Below, piece by piece: positions 29,403-36,436 of a DNA stretch of 64,000 nucleotides. This DNA is from Sphingomonadales bacterium. Lineage in GTDB: Bacteria; Pseudomonadota; Alphaproteobacteria; Sphingomonadales; Sphingomonadaceae. Position 1 is the first letter of the stretch. Each line of letters opens with the position of its first letter. The notes beneath the pieces were generated by a model that made no database searches, was not told the DNA's origin, and was given only the letters and a program-made list of their open reading frames with translations. The translations under genes were made by a program, and so were the position numbers. The stretch covers positions 62,001-126,000 of the forward strand of contig JAFKLT010000030.1 of assembly GCA_017309275.1 (NCBI GenBank), read 5' to 3'.

Positions 29403-31184
29403 CAGCGCCAGCAACCCGGCGCCCAGAACAAGCCCCGCCTTGATCGCGCGCGGCCTGCCCTGTTGTTCCCAGGCATAGCGGTTGATCTGCGCGTCGGCGG
29501 TATAGCCGGCAGGCATCTCGAGCACCCCGTTCGCGCGGGCATAGGCGTCATAGTCGGCGCGCATCGCGGCGAAGCGATCGGGCATCGCGGTGCTGAGGTC
29601 GCGGGTCTCGCCCGGATCGCTCTTCAGGTCATAAAGGCGCCAGCGGCCGTCGCCCGTGGGCGCCAGATTGCGCACCAGCTTGTAGTCGCCGCGAAACAGC
29701 GCCGCATTGCCCGACAGTTCATAACCGAGCGGCGTGTCGCCATGCACGCTGCCCTCGGCGCCCTCGAGCATGGGAACCAGGCTGCGTCCCGTCACCGGCT
29801 CGACCGCCTTGCCGTCCCAGCTGTCGCCATGCCCCGGAACGCCCGCAAGCTCGGTCAGCGTCGGCAATATGTCGGTGACATGCGCAAGCCCGCCGTTGAT
29901 CGCGCCCGCGCGCAGCTTGGGATTGCCCGGCCAGGCGATGATCAGCGGGACGCGAAGCCCGCCTTCCGACGCGGTGAACTTATAGCCCGAAAAGGGCGAT
30001 GCCGCCGCGCTGGCCCAGCCCGGTCCGATCGCACTGAAACTGCCGCGGCGCCCGATGTTCGCGGTCGACGTATCATATTGCCAGCCCAGGAACAGGCGGT
30101 TGCGCGTGCTGTTGTAGGGATTGGTCGGCTCCGCGCCATTGTCCGACAGAAAGACGAAGATCGTATTGTCGTAATCGCCGCTCGCCTTCAGATGCGCGAC
30201 CAGGCGGCCGATCTCGCGGTCCATCGCCGTGGCCATGCCGCCATAGGCCTGCATCACGCGGATCGCCGCCGCGCGTTCGTCCTTGTCGAGTTTCCGCCAG
30301 TCGGGCGTGCTGCCCATCGTGACGAGCGGAACGCCCGCGGGCACGATGCCCAGCGCCGCCGCGCGCTTTGCCCGCGCCTCGCGGAGCGCGGTCCAGCCGT
30401 CCTTGTACATCGCGGCATAGCGGGCGATGTCGCTGTCGGGCGCCTGCACCGGAATATGGTTGGCCAGAAAATTGACCGACGCCAGAAAGGGCTTACCGCT
30501 CGCGCGCCCGTCCTCGATATAATCGATCATCTTCTGCACGACGAAGTGCGACGAATAATAATCCTTGGGCAAGGTCGCGGGCTTGCCATTTTCCGTCCAT
30601 GCCGCGGTCGAATACATGCCCTCGATCGGGCGCTGTTCGAAATTGTCGGCCCCCGCATCGGCCAGGCTGTAGGCGCGGTCATATCCGCGCGCATGCGGAA
30701 GCCGCGTCGGATCGCTGCCCAGATGCCATTTGCCGGTCAGATAGGTGCGATAGCCCGCCGCCTTCAAAAGCTGGGCGATCGTCACCACGCTGAAATTCAT
30801 CACCGTGTCGTAACCGGGCTTGCCGCGATGCGCGTCGGGAATCGTCTCCGGCATGTTGCCCAGGCCGTTGCGATGATTCATCGTCCCCGTCTGAAGCATC
30901 GCGCGCGTGGGCGAACAGGACCCCGCGACATGGAAATTCGAAAAGCGCACCCCCGCCTTGGCAAGCGCGTCGATATTCGGCGTCGCCATCTCTCCGCCAA
31001 AGGCGCCGACGTCGCTGAAGCCCCAGTCGTCGGCGAGCAGGATCACGATATTGGGCTGGCGCGGCGACGCCGGCGCAGGCTGTGAATGCGCCGACGTCGC
31101 CGCTAGCAGGGAAAGCGAAGCGATGATCGCGCCATGGCGCCGGACACGACCCGGCCCCCCTCCGGCATTCCCGCGCGCTGTCAT
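29322..31184 (-). CDS. sulfatase, secreted with C-terminal membrane anchor
   Basis: A 620-residue sulfatase with the formylglycine motif CSPTR (C90 in VAGSCSPTRAMLQTG) and the metal-binding ADDWGFSD. A signal peptide (AIIASLSLLAATSAHSQ) is followed by the catalytic domain. The end holds a hydrophobic helix (AGLVLGAGLLALSALVWAW) and a basic tail, so the enzyme is likely tethered to the inner membrane facing the periplasm. The ATG at 31184 has GGGGAGAG upstream. Substrate unknown. The 3' end overlaps the FGE gene; the start is divergent from an enoyl-CoA hydratase. Confidence 0.9.
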   Translation of the reverse strand: MTARGNAGGGPGRVRRHGAIIASLSLLAATSAHSQPAPASPRQPNIVILLADDWGFSDVGAFGGEMATPNIDALAKAGVRFSNFHVAGSCSPTRAMLQTGTMNHRNGLGNMPETIPDAHRGKPGYDTVMNFSVVTIAQLLKAAGYRTYLTGKWHLGSDPTRLPHARGYDRAYSLADAGADNFEQRPIEGMYSTAAWTENGKPATLPKDYYSSHFVVQKMIDYIEDGRASGKPFLASVNFLANHIPVQAPDSDIARYAAMYKDGWTALREARAKRAAALGIVPAGVPLVTMGSTPDWRKLDKDERAAAIRVMQAYGGMATAMDREIGRLVAHLKASGDYDNTIFVFLSDNGAEPTNPYNSTRNRLFLGWQYDTSTANIGRRGSFSAIGPGWASAAASPFSGYKFTASEGGLRVPLIIAWPGNPKLRAGAINGGLAHVTDILPTLTELAGVPGHGDSWDGKAVEPVTGRSLVPMLEGAEGSVHGDTPLGYELSGNAALFRGDYKLVRNLAPTGDGRWRLYDLKSDPGETRDLSTAMPDRFAAMRADYDAYARANGVLEMPAGYTADAQINRYAWEQQGRPRAIKAGLVLGAGLLALSALVWAWRRRRRARRVDQPKADVVGA

Positions 31185-31206
31185 CGTCTCTCCCCTGCGA
31201 TTCTTT

Positions 31207-31225
31207 TGGCATTTGATATGCCAAT
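31207..31225. promoter_or_regulatory. candidate operator palindrome
   Basis: TTGGCATTTGATATGCCAA is a perfect 7-bp inverted repeat around 5 bases, between the divergent sulfatase and enoyl-CoA hydratase genes. A second TTGGC-N6-GCCAA repeat lies at 31249-31264. They may be the binding site of the neighbouring TetR or another regulator. Confidence 0.5.
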
Positions 31226-31301
31226 AGAGTGCCGAGTCAATGCCCGCTTGGCATCGCCGCCCAATCATGCTGTGCAATTTGCGACAATCGAGGAGAGAAT
31301 G

Positions 31302-32030
31302 ATGGGCGAGCTGGTTTTGCGCGAGGATATTGGCGGTGTTGCTACACTGACGCTGAATCGTCCCGACAAGCGCAACGCGCTGAACATGGCCTTATGGGCC
31401 GAACTCGATGCCGAGGTCGATGCGATCGCCACCGCCGGAGACGCCCTGGGCGCGGTGATCCTGCGCGCGAACGGCCCCAGCTTCTGCGCGGGCAACGATC
31501 TGAAGGAGCGCGGGCTGGAAACGCCGCGCCTGCATTACCAGGCATCGATCGTCACCAAGCTTGCGGAGCTTCCCCAGCCGCTGATCGTCGCGGTCCAGGG
31601 CGGCTGCTTCACCGGCGGGCTGGAGCTGGCGCTGGCGGGCGACATCATCGTCGCGGGCGAAGGAGCGACCTTTGCCGATACGCACGGCAAATTCGGGCTG
31701 GTGCCGATCTGGGGGATGAGCCAGCGGCTGCCGCGCCGTGTCGGCGCATGGAAGGCGCGCGAGATCAGCTTTACCGGCCTGCCCGTCAGCGGAGCGGAAG
31801 CGGCACGGATCGGGCTGGCCAATCATTGCGTCCCCGATACCGAACTCGACGCGACCGCACGCCGCCTGGCCGACGCGATCGCGGCCCAGTCGCGCCACAG
31901 CGTCTTCGCGTACAAGCGCCTCTATCGCGAGCAGGCCGACCTGCCCCTGGATGCCGGGCTGGCGCACGAAGTGTTCAACAGCGCGGGCATGGCGCCCGAC
32001 ATGGCCGAGCGAGTGGCGGGGTTCAAATAA
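31302..32030 (+). CDS. enoyl-CoA hydratase/isomerase family protein
   Basis: A 242-residue crotonase-fold protein acting on an acyl-CoA. The oxyanion-hole segments are GPSFCAGNDLKE and QGGCFTGGLELALAGDIIVAGE, followed by ADTHGKFGLVPIWGMSQRLPRRVG. AGGAG at 31291-31295 serves either of two adjacent ATG codons (31299 and 31302); the second has better spacing. The gene is monocistronic, divergent from a sulfatase and convergent with the metallo-hydrolase gene (8-bp overlap). Whether it is a hydratase or an isomerase cannot be told. Confidence 0.88.
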   Translation: MGELVLREDIGGVATLTLNRPDKRNALNMALWAELDAEVDAIATAGDALGAVILRANGPSFCAGNDLKERGLETPRLHYQASIVTKLAELPQPLIVAVQGGCFTGGLELALAGDIIVAGEGATFADTHGKFGLVPIWGMSQRLPRRVGAWKAREISFTGLPVSGAEAARIGLANHCVPDTELDATARRLADAIAAQSRHSVFAYKRLYREQADLPLDAGLAHEVFNSAGMAPDMAERVAGFK

Positions 32031-32781
32031 GCGGCTTGCCCTCTTCGACGCCGGCCCATTGCCGGCCGTCGTGGCCGAACAGGATGTACGCGCCGTCCCG
32101 CCGTCGGCGGTCGAGAAACGCCATCGTCCGCTCGCCCGCCTCGCGGTCGACGACCGCCTTTTGCAGGATCATCAGGTCGAGGTTGCGCTCGGTATAGCAA
32201 CAGTCGGCGGCCAACAGCATCTCGCGCCCGCTCGGCAGCATCACGATCACGCTCTGATGCCCCGGCGTATGGCCATAGGTCGGGACGATCCGCACGCTGC
32301 CATCACCGAACAGGTCCAGCTCGCCGTCGATCGCCTTGACGGGCTGGCCCGTCGCATAGTCGACCGCCTCGTAAAGCCCGGCCTCTTCGGTCGCCTGCGC
32401 CGCCGCCAACTCGCGCGATTGCACGATCATCGTGGCGTTCGGCAGGCTTGCGTTGCCGCCGCAATGGTCGATGTGCAGGTGCGAGTTGATCACCCAATCG
32501 ATGCTGCCCGGATCGACGTCGATGCCCTTCAGCCGCGCCGCAATCTCCTGTCCTTCGAAATAATGCAGCCCGAACTTGTTGGGCGGCAACGCATCGGCGA
32601 GCGTGCGGCGATAGCGCACCCCCATGCCGGTATCGAAAAGCGCGCGGCCCTTGGGATGGTCGATCAGATAGGAGGGCACCGGCCCCTTCAGATAATCGCC
32701 CTCCTCACCCTCGATGAAATAGCCCGGCCGGCACTGGAACCAGCCCGTGTTGAAGGCGAAGAGGCGGAGCGTGTCGGTCAC
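32023..32781 (-). CDS. MBL-fold metallo-hydrolase (AHL-lactonase-like)
   Basis: A 252-residue metallo-beta-lactamase-fold hydrolase. The dinuclear zinc motif is HLHIDHCGGN, followed by YGHTPGHQSV and the C-terminal FGHDGRQW, the pattern of the AttM/AiiA lactonase group. It has no signal peptide. The GTG start at 32781 overlaps the stop of the upstream enoyl-CoA hydratase gene (GTGA). Quorum-signal lactone cleavage is one option, but in this acyl-CoA operon a lactone or thioester intermediate is equally likely. Confidence 0.88.
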   Translation of the reverse strand: MTDTLRLFAFNTGWFQCRPGYFIEGEEGDYLKGPVPSYLIDHPKGRALFDTGMGVRYRRTLADALPPNKFGLHYFEGQEIAARLKGIDVDPGSIDWVINSHLHIDHCGGNASLPNATMIVQSRELAAAQATEEAGLYEAVDYATGQPVKAIDGELDLFGDGSVRIVPTYGHTPGHQSVIVMLPSGREMLLAADCCYTERNLDLMILQKAVVDREAGERTMAFLDRRRRDGAYILFGHDGRQWAGVEEGKPLI

Positions 32782-33569
32782 CGTTCGCGATACGCGGGCG
32801 GGCGCTTGCCGAGGAAAGCCGCCAGCGCTTCCTTGTGATCCTCCGTTGCCGAGAGGATCACCTGCTGCCGATCCTCGATCGCCATCGCGGCGTCGAGGCT
32901 CTGCGCATCGATGTTCAGGTTCAACGCCTGCTTCGAGAGACGCAGCCCATAGGGCGCGGTCGCGAGCATCTCGTCGGCAAGCGCAAGCCCCCGGTCGAGC
33001 AGGTCGGCTTCCTCGACGATCTCGCTGATCAGCCCCGCCGACAGCGCGCGCTGGGCATCGATGAAGCGTCCGGTCAGGATCATCTCCGACGCCAGGCTCG
33101 CCCCGACCAGCCGCGGGAGGAAATAGCTCGACGCCATGTCGCACCCGCCCAGCCCGATGCGGATATAGGCGGCGTTGCAGCGAAAACTGGGTGTGCCGTA
33201 GCGCACGTCGGATGCCAGCAGCAGCGACAGCCCGCCGCCCGCCGCGGCCCCGTGACCCAGCGCGATGATCGGCTGCGGACAGGCGCGCATCTTGCGATAG
33301 ATGTTGCCGATGCTCGTCTGCGTGCGCAGCGTCCGCAGCACCGGCGTCTCGTCGGTCGACCGATCCTCCTGGATGTCGAGCCCGGCGCAAAAGCCGCGTC
33401 CCGCGCCGCGCAGGACGACAATGCGGACATCCTTTCGGTCGACAAGCCCGCCGAAATAGGCGTTGAGTTCGTCGACCAGTCCTTCGCTGAGCGCGTTCAG
33501 CCGCTCCGGGCGATTCAGCGTCGCGATCTCGACCGCGCCGCGCGCCTCGATCAGCAGTTCGCCGCTCAC
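32778..33569 (-). CDS. enoyl-CoA hydratase/isomerase family protein
   Basis: A 263-residue crotonase-fold enzyme. The oxyanion-hole segments are GRGFCAGLDIQED and GHGAAAGGGLSLLLASDVRYG, and the C-terminal helix carries SKQALNLNIDAQSL. The GTG start at 33569 overlaps the SDR stop by 4 bp. It is the third gene of a tightly coupled minus-strand operon (nitronate monooxygenase, SDR, this gene, MBL hydrolase), which suggests stepwise beta-oxidation of an unusual acyl chain. Confidence 0.9.
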   Translation of the reverse strand: MSGELLIEARGAVEIATLNRPERLNALSEGLVDELNAYFGGLVDRKDVRIVVLRGAGRGFCAGLDIQEDRSTDETPVLRTLRTQTSIGNIYRKMRACPQPIIALGHGAAAGGGLSLLLASDVRYGTPSFRCNAAYIRIGLGGCDMASSYFLPRLVGASLASEMILTGRFIDAQRALSAGLISEIVEEADLLDRGLALADEMLATAPYGLRLSKQALNLNIDAQSLDAAMAIEDRQQVILSATEDHKEALAAFLGKRPPAYRER

Positions 33570-34342
33570 AGCGCCTGCCCGTCGTCGACGGTGATGACCG
33601 CGCCGGTGATACCGCGCGCGGCGTCCGAGCAAAGCAGCAACAGCGGTGCGTGCAGATCGCTCGGCGGACGCATCCGCTGGCGCGGGAAGGCCTTGATCAT
33701 CTGCGCGCCGGCTTCGCTTTCGAACAGGGACGCGGTCATTTCGGACTCGAAATAGCCGGGCTGGATTACATTGACGCTGATCCCGCGCCGTGCCCATTCG
33801 CGCGCCAGCGCCTTGCCCAAGTGCCGGACCGCCGCCTTCGTCGCGCCATAGACCGAGGTTGCCGGAAAGATTTTTTCGGCGGTGATCGACCCGATGATGA
33901 CGATGCGGCCGTTTTCCTTTTCGCGGCTGCCTGCCGCGTCGAGCCGTTTCGCGCCTTCGGTAACCGTCAGGAAAACGCCGCGAACATTTGCCGCGAGCAG
34001 GCTGTCGACCTCATCGACCGTCAGACCCATCGCCATCTTTTCGGTCGCGACGCCGGCATTGGCGACGATGGTATCGATCGTGCCGAAGGCGGCCTCGGCG
34101 GCGTCATAGGCGGCCTTGGTCGACGCCTCGTCGGTCACGTCCAGACTGACCGCGACCGCTTCGCCGCCCGCCGCCCGGATCGCCTCGACCTGTTCGGCCA
34201 GCTTGTCGGCGCGCCGCGCCGCGAGCACTACCTTGGCACCCGCCGCAGCAAGCGCCTTGGCAAAGCCGGCCCCCAACCCCGACGATGCGCCGGTGACGAG
34301 CGCGACGCGTCCCGTCAGATCATATTGCGGGTCGTTGCTCAT
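33566..34342 (-). CDS. SDR family oxidoreductase
   Basis: A 258-residue classical short-chain dehydrogenase/reductase. The Rossmann nucleotide motif is VTGASSGLGAGF, the structural motif NAG lies in VANAGVA, the catalytic Ser is in IIGSITAEK and YGATK supplies Tyr and Lys. An Arg-rich segment (LAARRADK) after strand 2 favours NADP(H). The start at 34342 overlaps the nitronate monooxygenase stop (ATGA). Probably acts on a 3-hydroxyacyl or alicyclic alcohol group in the operon's pathway; substrate unknown. Confidence 0.92.
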   Translation of the reverse strand: MSNDPQYDLTGRVALVTGASSGLGAGFAKALAAAGAKVVLAARRADKLAEQVEAIRAAGGEAVAVSLDVTDEASTKAAYDAAEAAFGTIDTIVANAGVATEKMAMGLTVDEVDSLLAANVRGVFLTVTEGAKRLDAAGSREKENGRIVIIGSITAEKIFPATSVYGATKAAVRHLGKALAREWARRGISVNVIQPGYFESEMTASLFESEAGAQMIKAFPRQRMRPPSDLHAPLLLLCSDAARGITGAVITVDDGQAL

Positions 34343-35268
34343 GCCGTCACTCCATTCAATCGCGCCAGACGCGCGCGCCAGTCCACACCAATTGCGGTTC
34401 GTTCGAATTCCCGTCCCAGACGCGCGACCAGATCGGCCACCGGCTCGACGGCGTCGATCAGGGCGACGCTCTGCCCCGCGCTCCAGATATCGCGCCACGC
34501 GACGACGCCATCGGGCATCGGCGTACGCTCTCTAGGCAGCGCCTTATAGTCCAGCCCGGCCGCCTCGATCGACGGCAGCATCCAGTTCGCGGGCACGCCG
34601 TTCATCGCCGATGCGATGACGATCTGGTCGATCCCGGTCGCCGGGATCATCTGCCGGTGTCCGTCGACAACCCCCGATTCGGGCGTCGCAATGAAACGCG
34701 TGCCCATGCAGGCGATATCGCCGCCCAGCGCCAACACGGCCGCGATGCCTGCGCCGTCAGCGATCCCGCCCGCGACGATCAGCGGTCCGTCGTACAGGCG
34801 GCGCACGGCGGGGACGAAAGCCATGGGCGTCAGAAATCCCGTATGCCCGCCGGCCCCCGCGCAGGTCAGCATCAGCCCGTCGGCGCCCGCCGCGATCGCC
34901 TTTTCGGCGTGCCGCATCGTCGTCACGTCCTGGATCACCTTGCCGCCCCAGCCGTGCACACGCTCGATCAGCAACGACGGATCGCCAAGGCTGCAGAGGA
35001 TCAACGGCGCGCGATGCCGTTCGAGCAGGGCCAGCTTCGCTTCGCCGGTGGGTTCGCTTGCGATGCGCGCGGGAAGGTTGACGATCGGCGATGCGCCATC
35101 GGTGTCGGCCAGCACATCGAGATAGCGTTCGAACTCGTCCATCGCGGTATAGGTGCCGCCCTGCCAGCCCCCCAATATCCCGGCAGAGCAACAGGCGGCG
35201 GCCAGCGCGGGCGACGAAGCAAAGCTCATCGGGGCGCACATCAACGGCAAGGCCAGATTGTCGAACAT
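34339..35268 (-). CDS. nitronate monooxygenase (2-nitropropane dioxygenase family)
   Basis: A 309-residue FMN-dependent TIM-barrel protein of the NMO/enoyl-reductase II family. Motifs include PLMCAPMSFAS at the start, LMLTCAGAGGHTG with the catalytic-region His, PLIVAGGIADGAGIAAVLALGGD for phosphate binding, and MGTRFIATPES. The start at 35268 follows GGGAGAG. It is the first gene of the coupled four-gene operon and has an 18-bp operator about 65 bp upstream. Family members are often annotated NMO on homology only, and some act as flavin enoyl-CoA or other dehydrogenases, which would suit this operon. Confidence 0.88.
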   Translation of the reverse strand: MFDNLALPLMCAPMSFASSPALAAACCSAGILGGWQGGTYTAMDEFERYLDVLADTDGASPIVNLPARIASEPTGEAKLALLERHRAPLILCSLGDPSLLIERVHGWGGKVIQDVTTMRHAEKAIAAGADGLMLTCAGAGGHTGFLTPMAFVPAVRRLYDGPLIVAGGIADGAGIAAVLALGGDIACMGTRFIATPESGVVDGHRQMIPATGIDQIVIASAMNGVPANWMLPSIEAAGLDYKALPRERTPMPDGVVAWRDIWSAGQSVALIDAVEPVADLVARLGREFERTAIGVDWRARLARLNGVTA

Positions 35269-35331
35269 CGGCTCTCCCTTCGTCGGCCATGGCGTCGTCG
35301 CCCGGATCGACCTCCACCGTGCCGTAGCGTC

Positions 35332-35349
35332 GTTTACGTTTACGTCAAC
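35332..35349. promoter_or_regulatory. acyl-CoA-type operator palindrome, copy 2
   Basis: GTTTACGTTTACGTCAAC is an 18-bp inverted repeat with one mismatch, matching the site at 16761-16778 in 14 of 18 positions and in symmetry. Its position 64 bp upstream of the nitronate monooxygenase start suits a repressor site. Confidence 0.5.
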
Positions 35350-35797
35350 TGCGGGACATGACAAGACACCCGCTTGCGACCATCTTCGCAAAGGTGCGGA
35401 AAAGGGTTGACGGCGTCAGTTTGTTCACCTATTGTTCTCATCGTGCACACACAACCTGTTCCCCCGTCGCGGCCGCCAATGGTGGCGGACGGGGGATAAA
35501 GGGAAAGCCGCCCACAGGTGGCCGGGCCCGAAGGCCGAAACCATCAGGACATTGCTGGCAGGATATTCCCGGAATGCCGGTTCCGCCGACCGCGCGGACA
35601 AAATGCGCGTCCGACGACGGGTCCGCTTGGCGGCTGTCAGCGGGGTCAAAACAGGCATGGCCTTGGCGACGCGAATAAGGCACAGATTGCGCGATGGCGG
35701 ATGCGGGGATGGCTGGGTCCATGATGGACCATGATCGCGCCGGGCGGCGCCCTCCGACATGCCGACGTCCTGTGCAACGCGCCGGGCACCACGCCTG
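35350..35797. other. intergenic region without a supported gene
   Basis: About 450 bp between the nitronate monooxygenase operon and the sigma factor gene. Short open frames exist on both strands, but none has a ribosome site or a recognizable product. The left end holds an operator palindrome (35332-35349) and a GTTC-N7-GTTC element (35423-35437). CCCCCGTC at 35461-35468 pairs with GACGGGGG at 35489-35496, a strong stem that may be part of a leader RNA. The rest shows nothing I can name. Confidence 0.5.
35423..35437 (+). promoter_or_regulatory. GTTC-N7-GTTC element (LexA-box-like)
   Basis: GTTCACCTATTGTTC matches the direct-repeat LexA box known from alphaproteobacteria. It lies in non-coding DNA, 360 bp upstream of the sigma factor start, with no recognizable SOS gene after it. 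A chance match is possible: roughly one or two are expected in a window of this size. Confidence 0.3.
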
Positions 35798-36337
35798 ATG
35801 GCGATCGACGATGCCGACGCTGATCTTGTCGCATCGGCAGTCGCGGGCGACCGCGACGCCTTTGCCGCCCTCCTCGATCGCCATTATGACCGCATCCACG
35901 GCCTTGCGTGGCAGATGACCGGATCGCGCGCCGACGCCGACGATATCGCGCAGGACGTCTGCTGCATCCTCGCTGAAAAGATCGGCCATTTTCGCGGCGA
36001 CGCGAAATTCACCACCTGGCTCTGCGCCATCGTCTTCAACGCCTGTCGCGAATTCGGGCGGCGCCGCTCGGCCTTTTCGCGCTTTACCGGACGGCTGAGC
36101 CAGATGGTCGGACTTGCGGCAAACCCCGATGGCCGCGATCTTTACGACGCGATCTGGATCGAGAGCGCAATCGCGCGATTGAAACCCGATCTTCGCGACA
36201 CCGCCATCCTCGTCGCCGGGCAACAGCTCACGCACGCCGAAGCGGCCGACATCCTCGGGATCGCAGAGGCCACGGTGTCGTGGCGGATGCACGAAATCCG
36301 GCGCCAGCTCGCACCGAATCCTGCCGCCGACGACTGA
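35798..36337 (+). CDS. ECF-type RNA polymerase sigma factor
   Basis: A 179-residue sigma-70 family ECF factor. Region 2 spans about residues 20-85 ([28 protein letters not shown], then [21 protein letters not shown]) and region 4 about 120-170 ([37 protein letters not shown]). No clear ribosome site is seen at 35798 or at the in-frame ATG 35759, so the start is uncertain. It is followed by a VWA lipoprotein and a membrane TPR protein that may sense a signal or restrain it; no classical anti-sigma factor is visible. Confidence 0.88.
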   Translation: MAIDDADADLVASAVAGDRDAFAALLDRHYDRIHGLAWQMTGSRADADDIAQDVCCILAEKIGHFRGDAKFTTWLCAIVFNACREFGRRRSAFSRFTGRLSQMVGLAANPDGRDLYDAIWIESAIARLKPDLRDTAILVAGQQLTHAEAADILGIAEATVSWRMHEIRRQLAPNPAADD

Positions 36338-36436
36338 TCCAAAAAAAAAATCGCGGGGCCACCAAGGATTTCCGGCGCCGGCGCATCCCAGTGACATGCG
36401 GGCGATTTTGCGCCGCTGTTGCCAGGGAGACAGTCC

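Noticed and set aside
29463-31085. 540-codon plus-strand open frame over the second sulfatase
   Set aside because: The opposite strand encodes a sulfatase with intact catalytic motifs; this frame has no recognizable product.
32023-32781. MBL-fold protein as a quorum-quenching lactonase paired with the LuxR-type gene at 10357
   Set aside because: The genes are 21 kb apart, no luxI-like gene is seen, and the hydrolase is coupled to acyl-CoA enzymes, so a pathway role is likelier.
35358-35678. 106-codon plus-strand open frame in the intergene before the sigma factor
   Set aside because: It begins near the operator with no ribosome site, and its product is low-complexity and unlike any family I know. 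It is left as non-coding.
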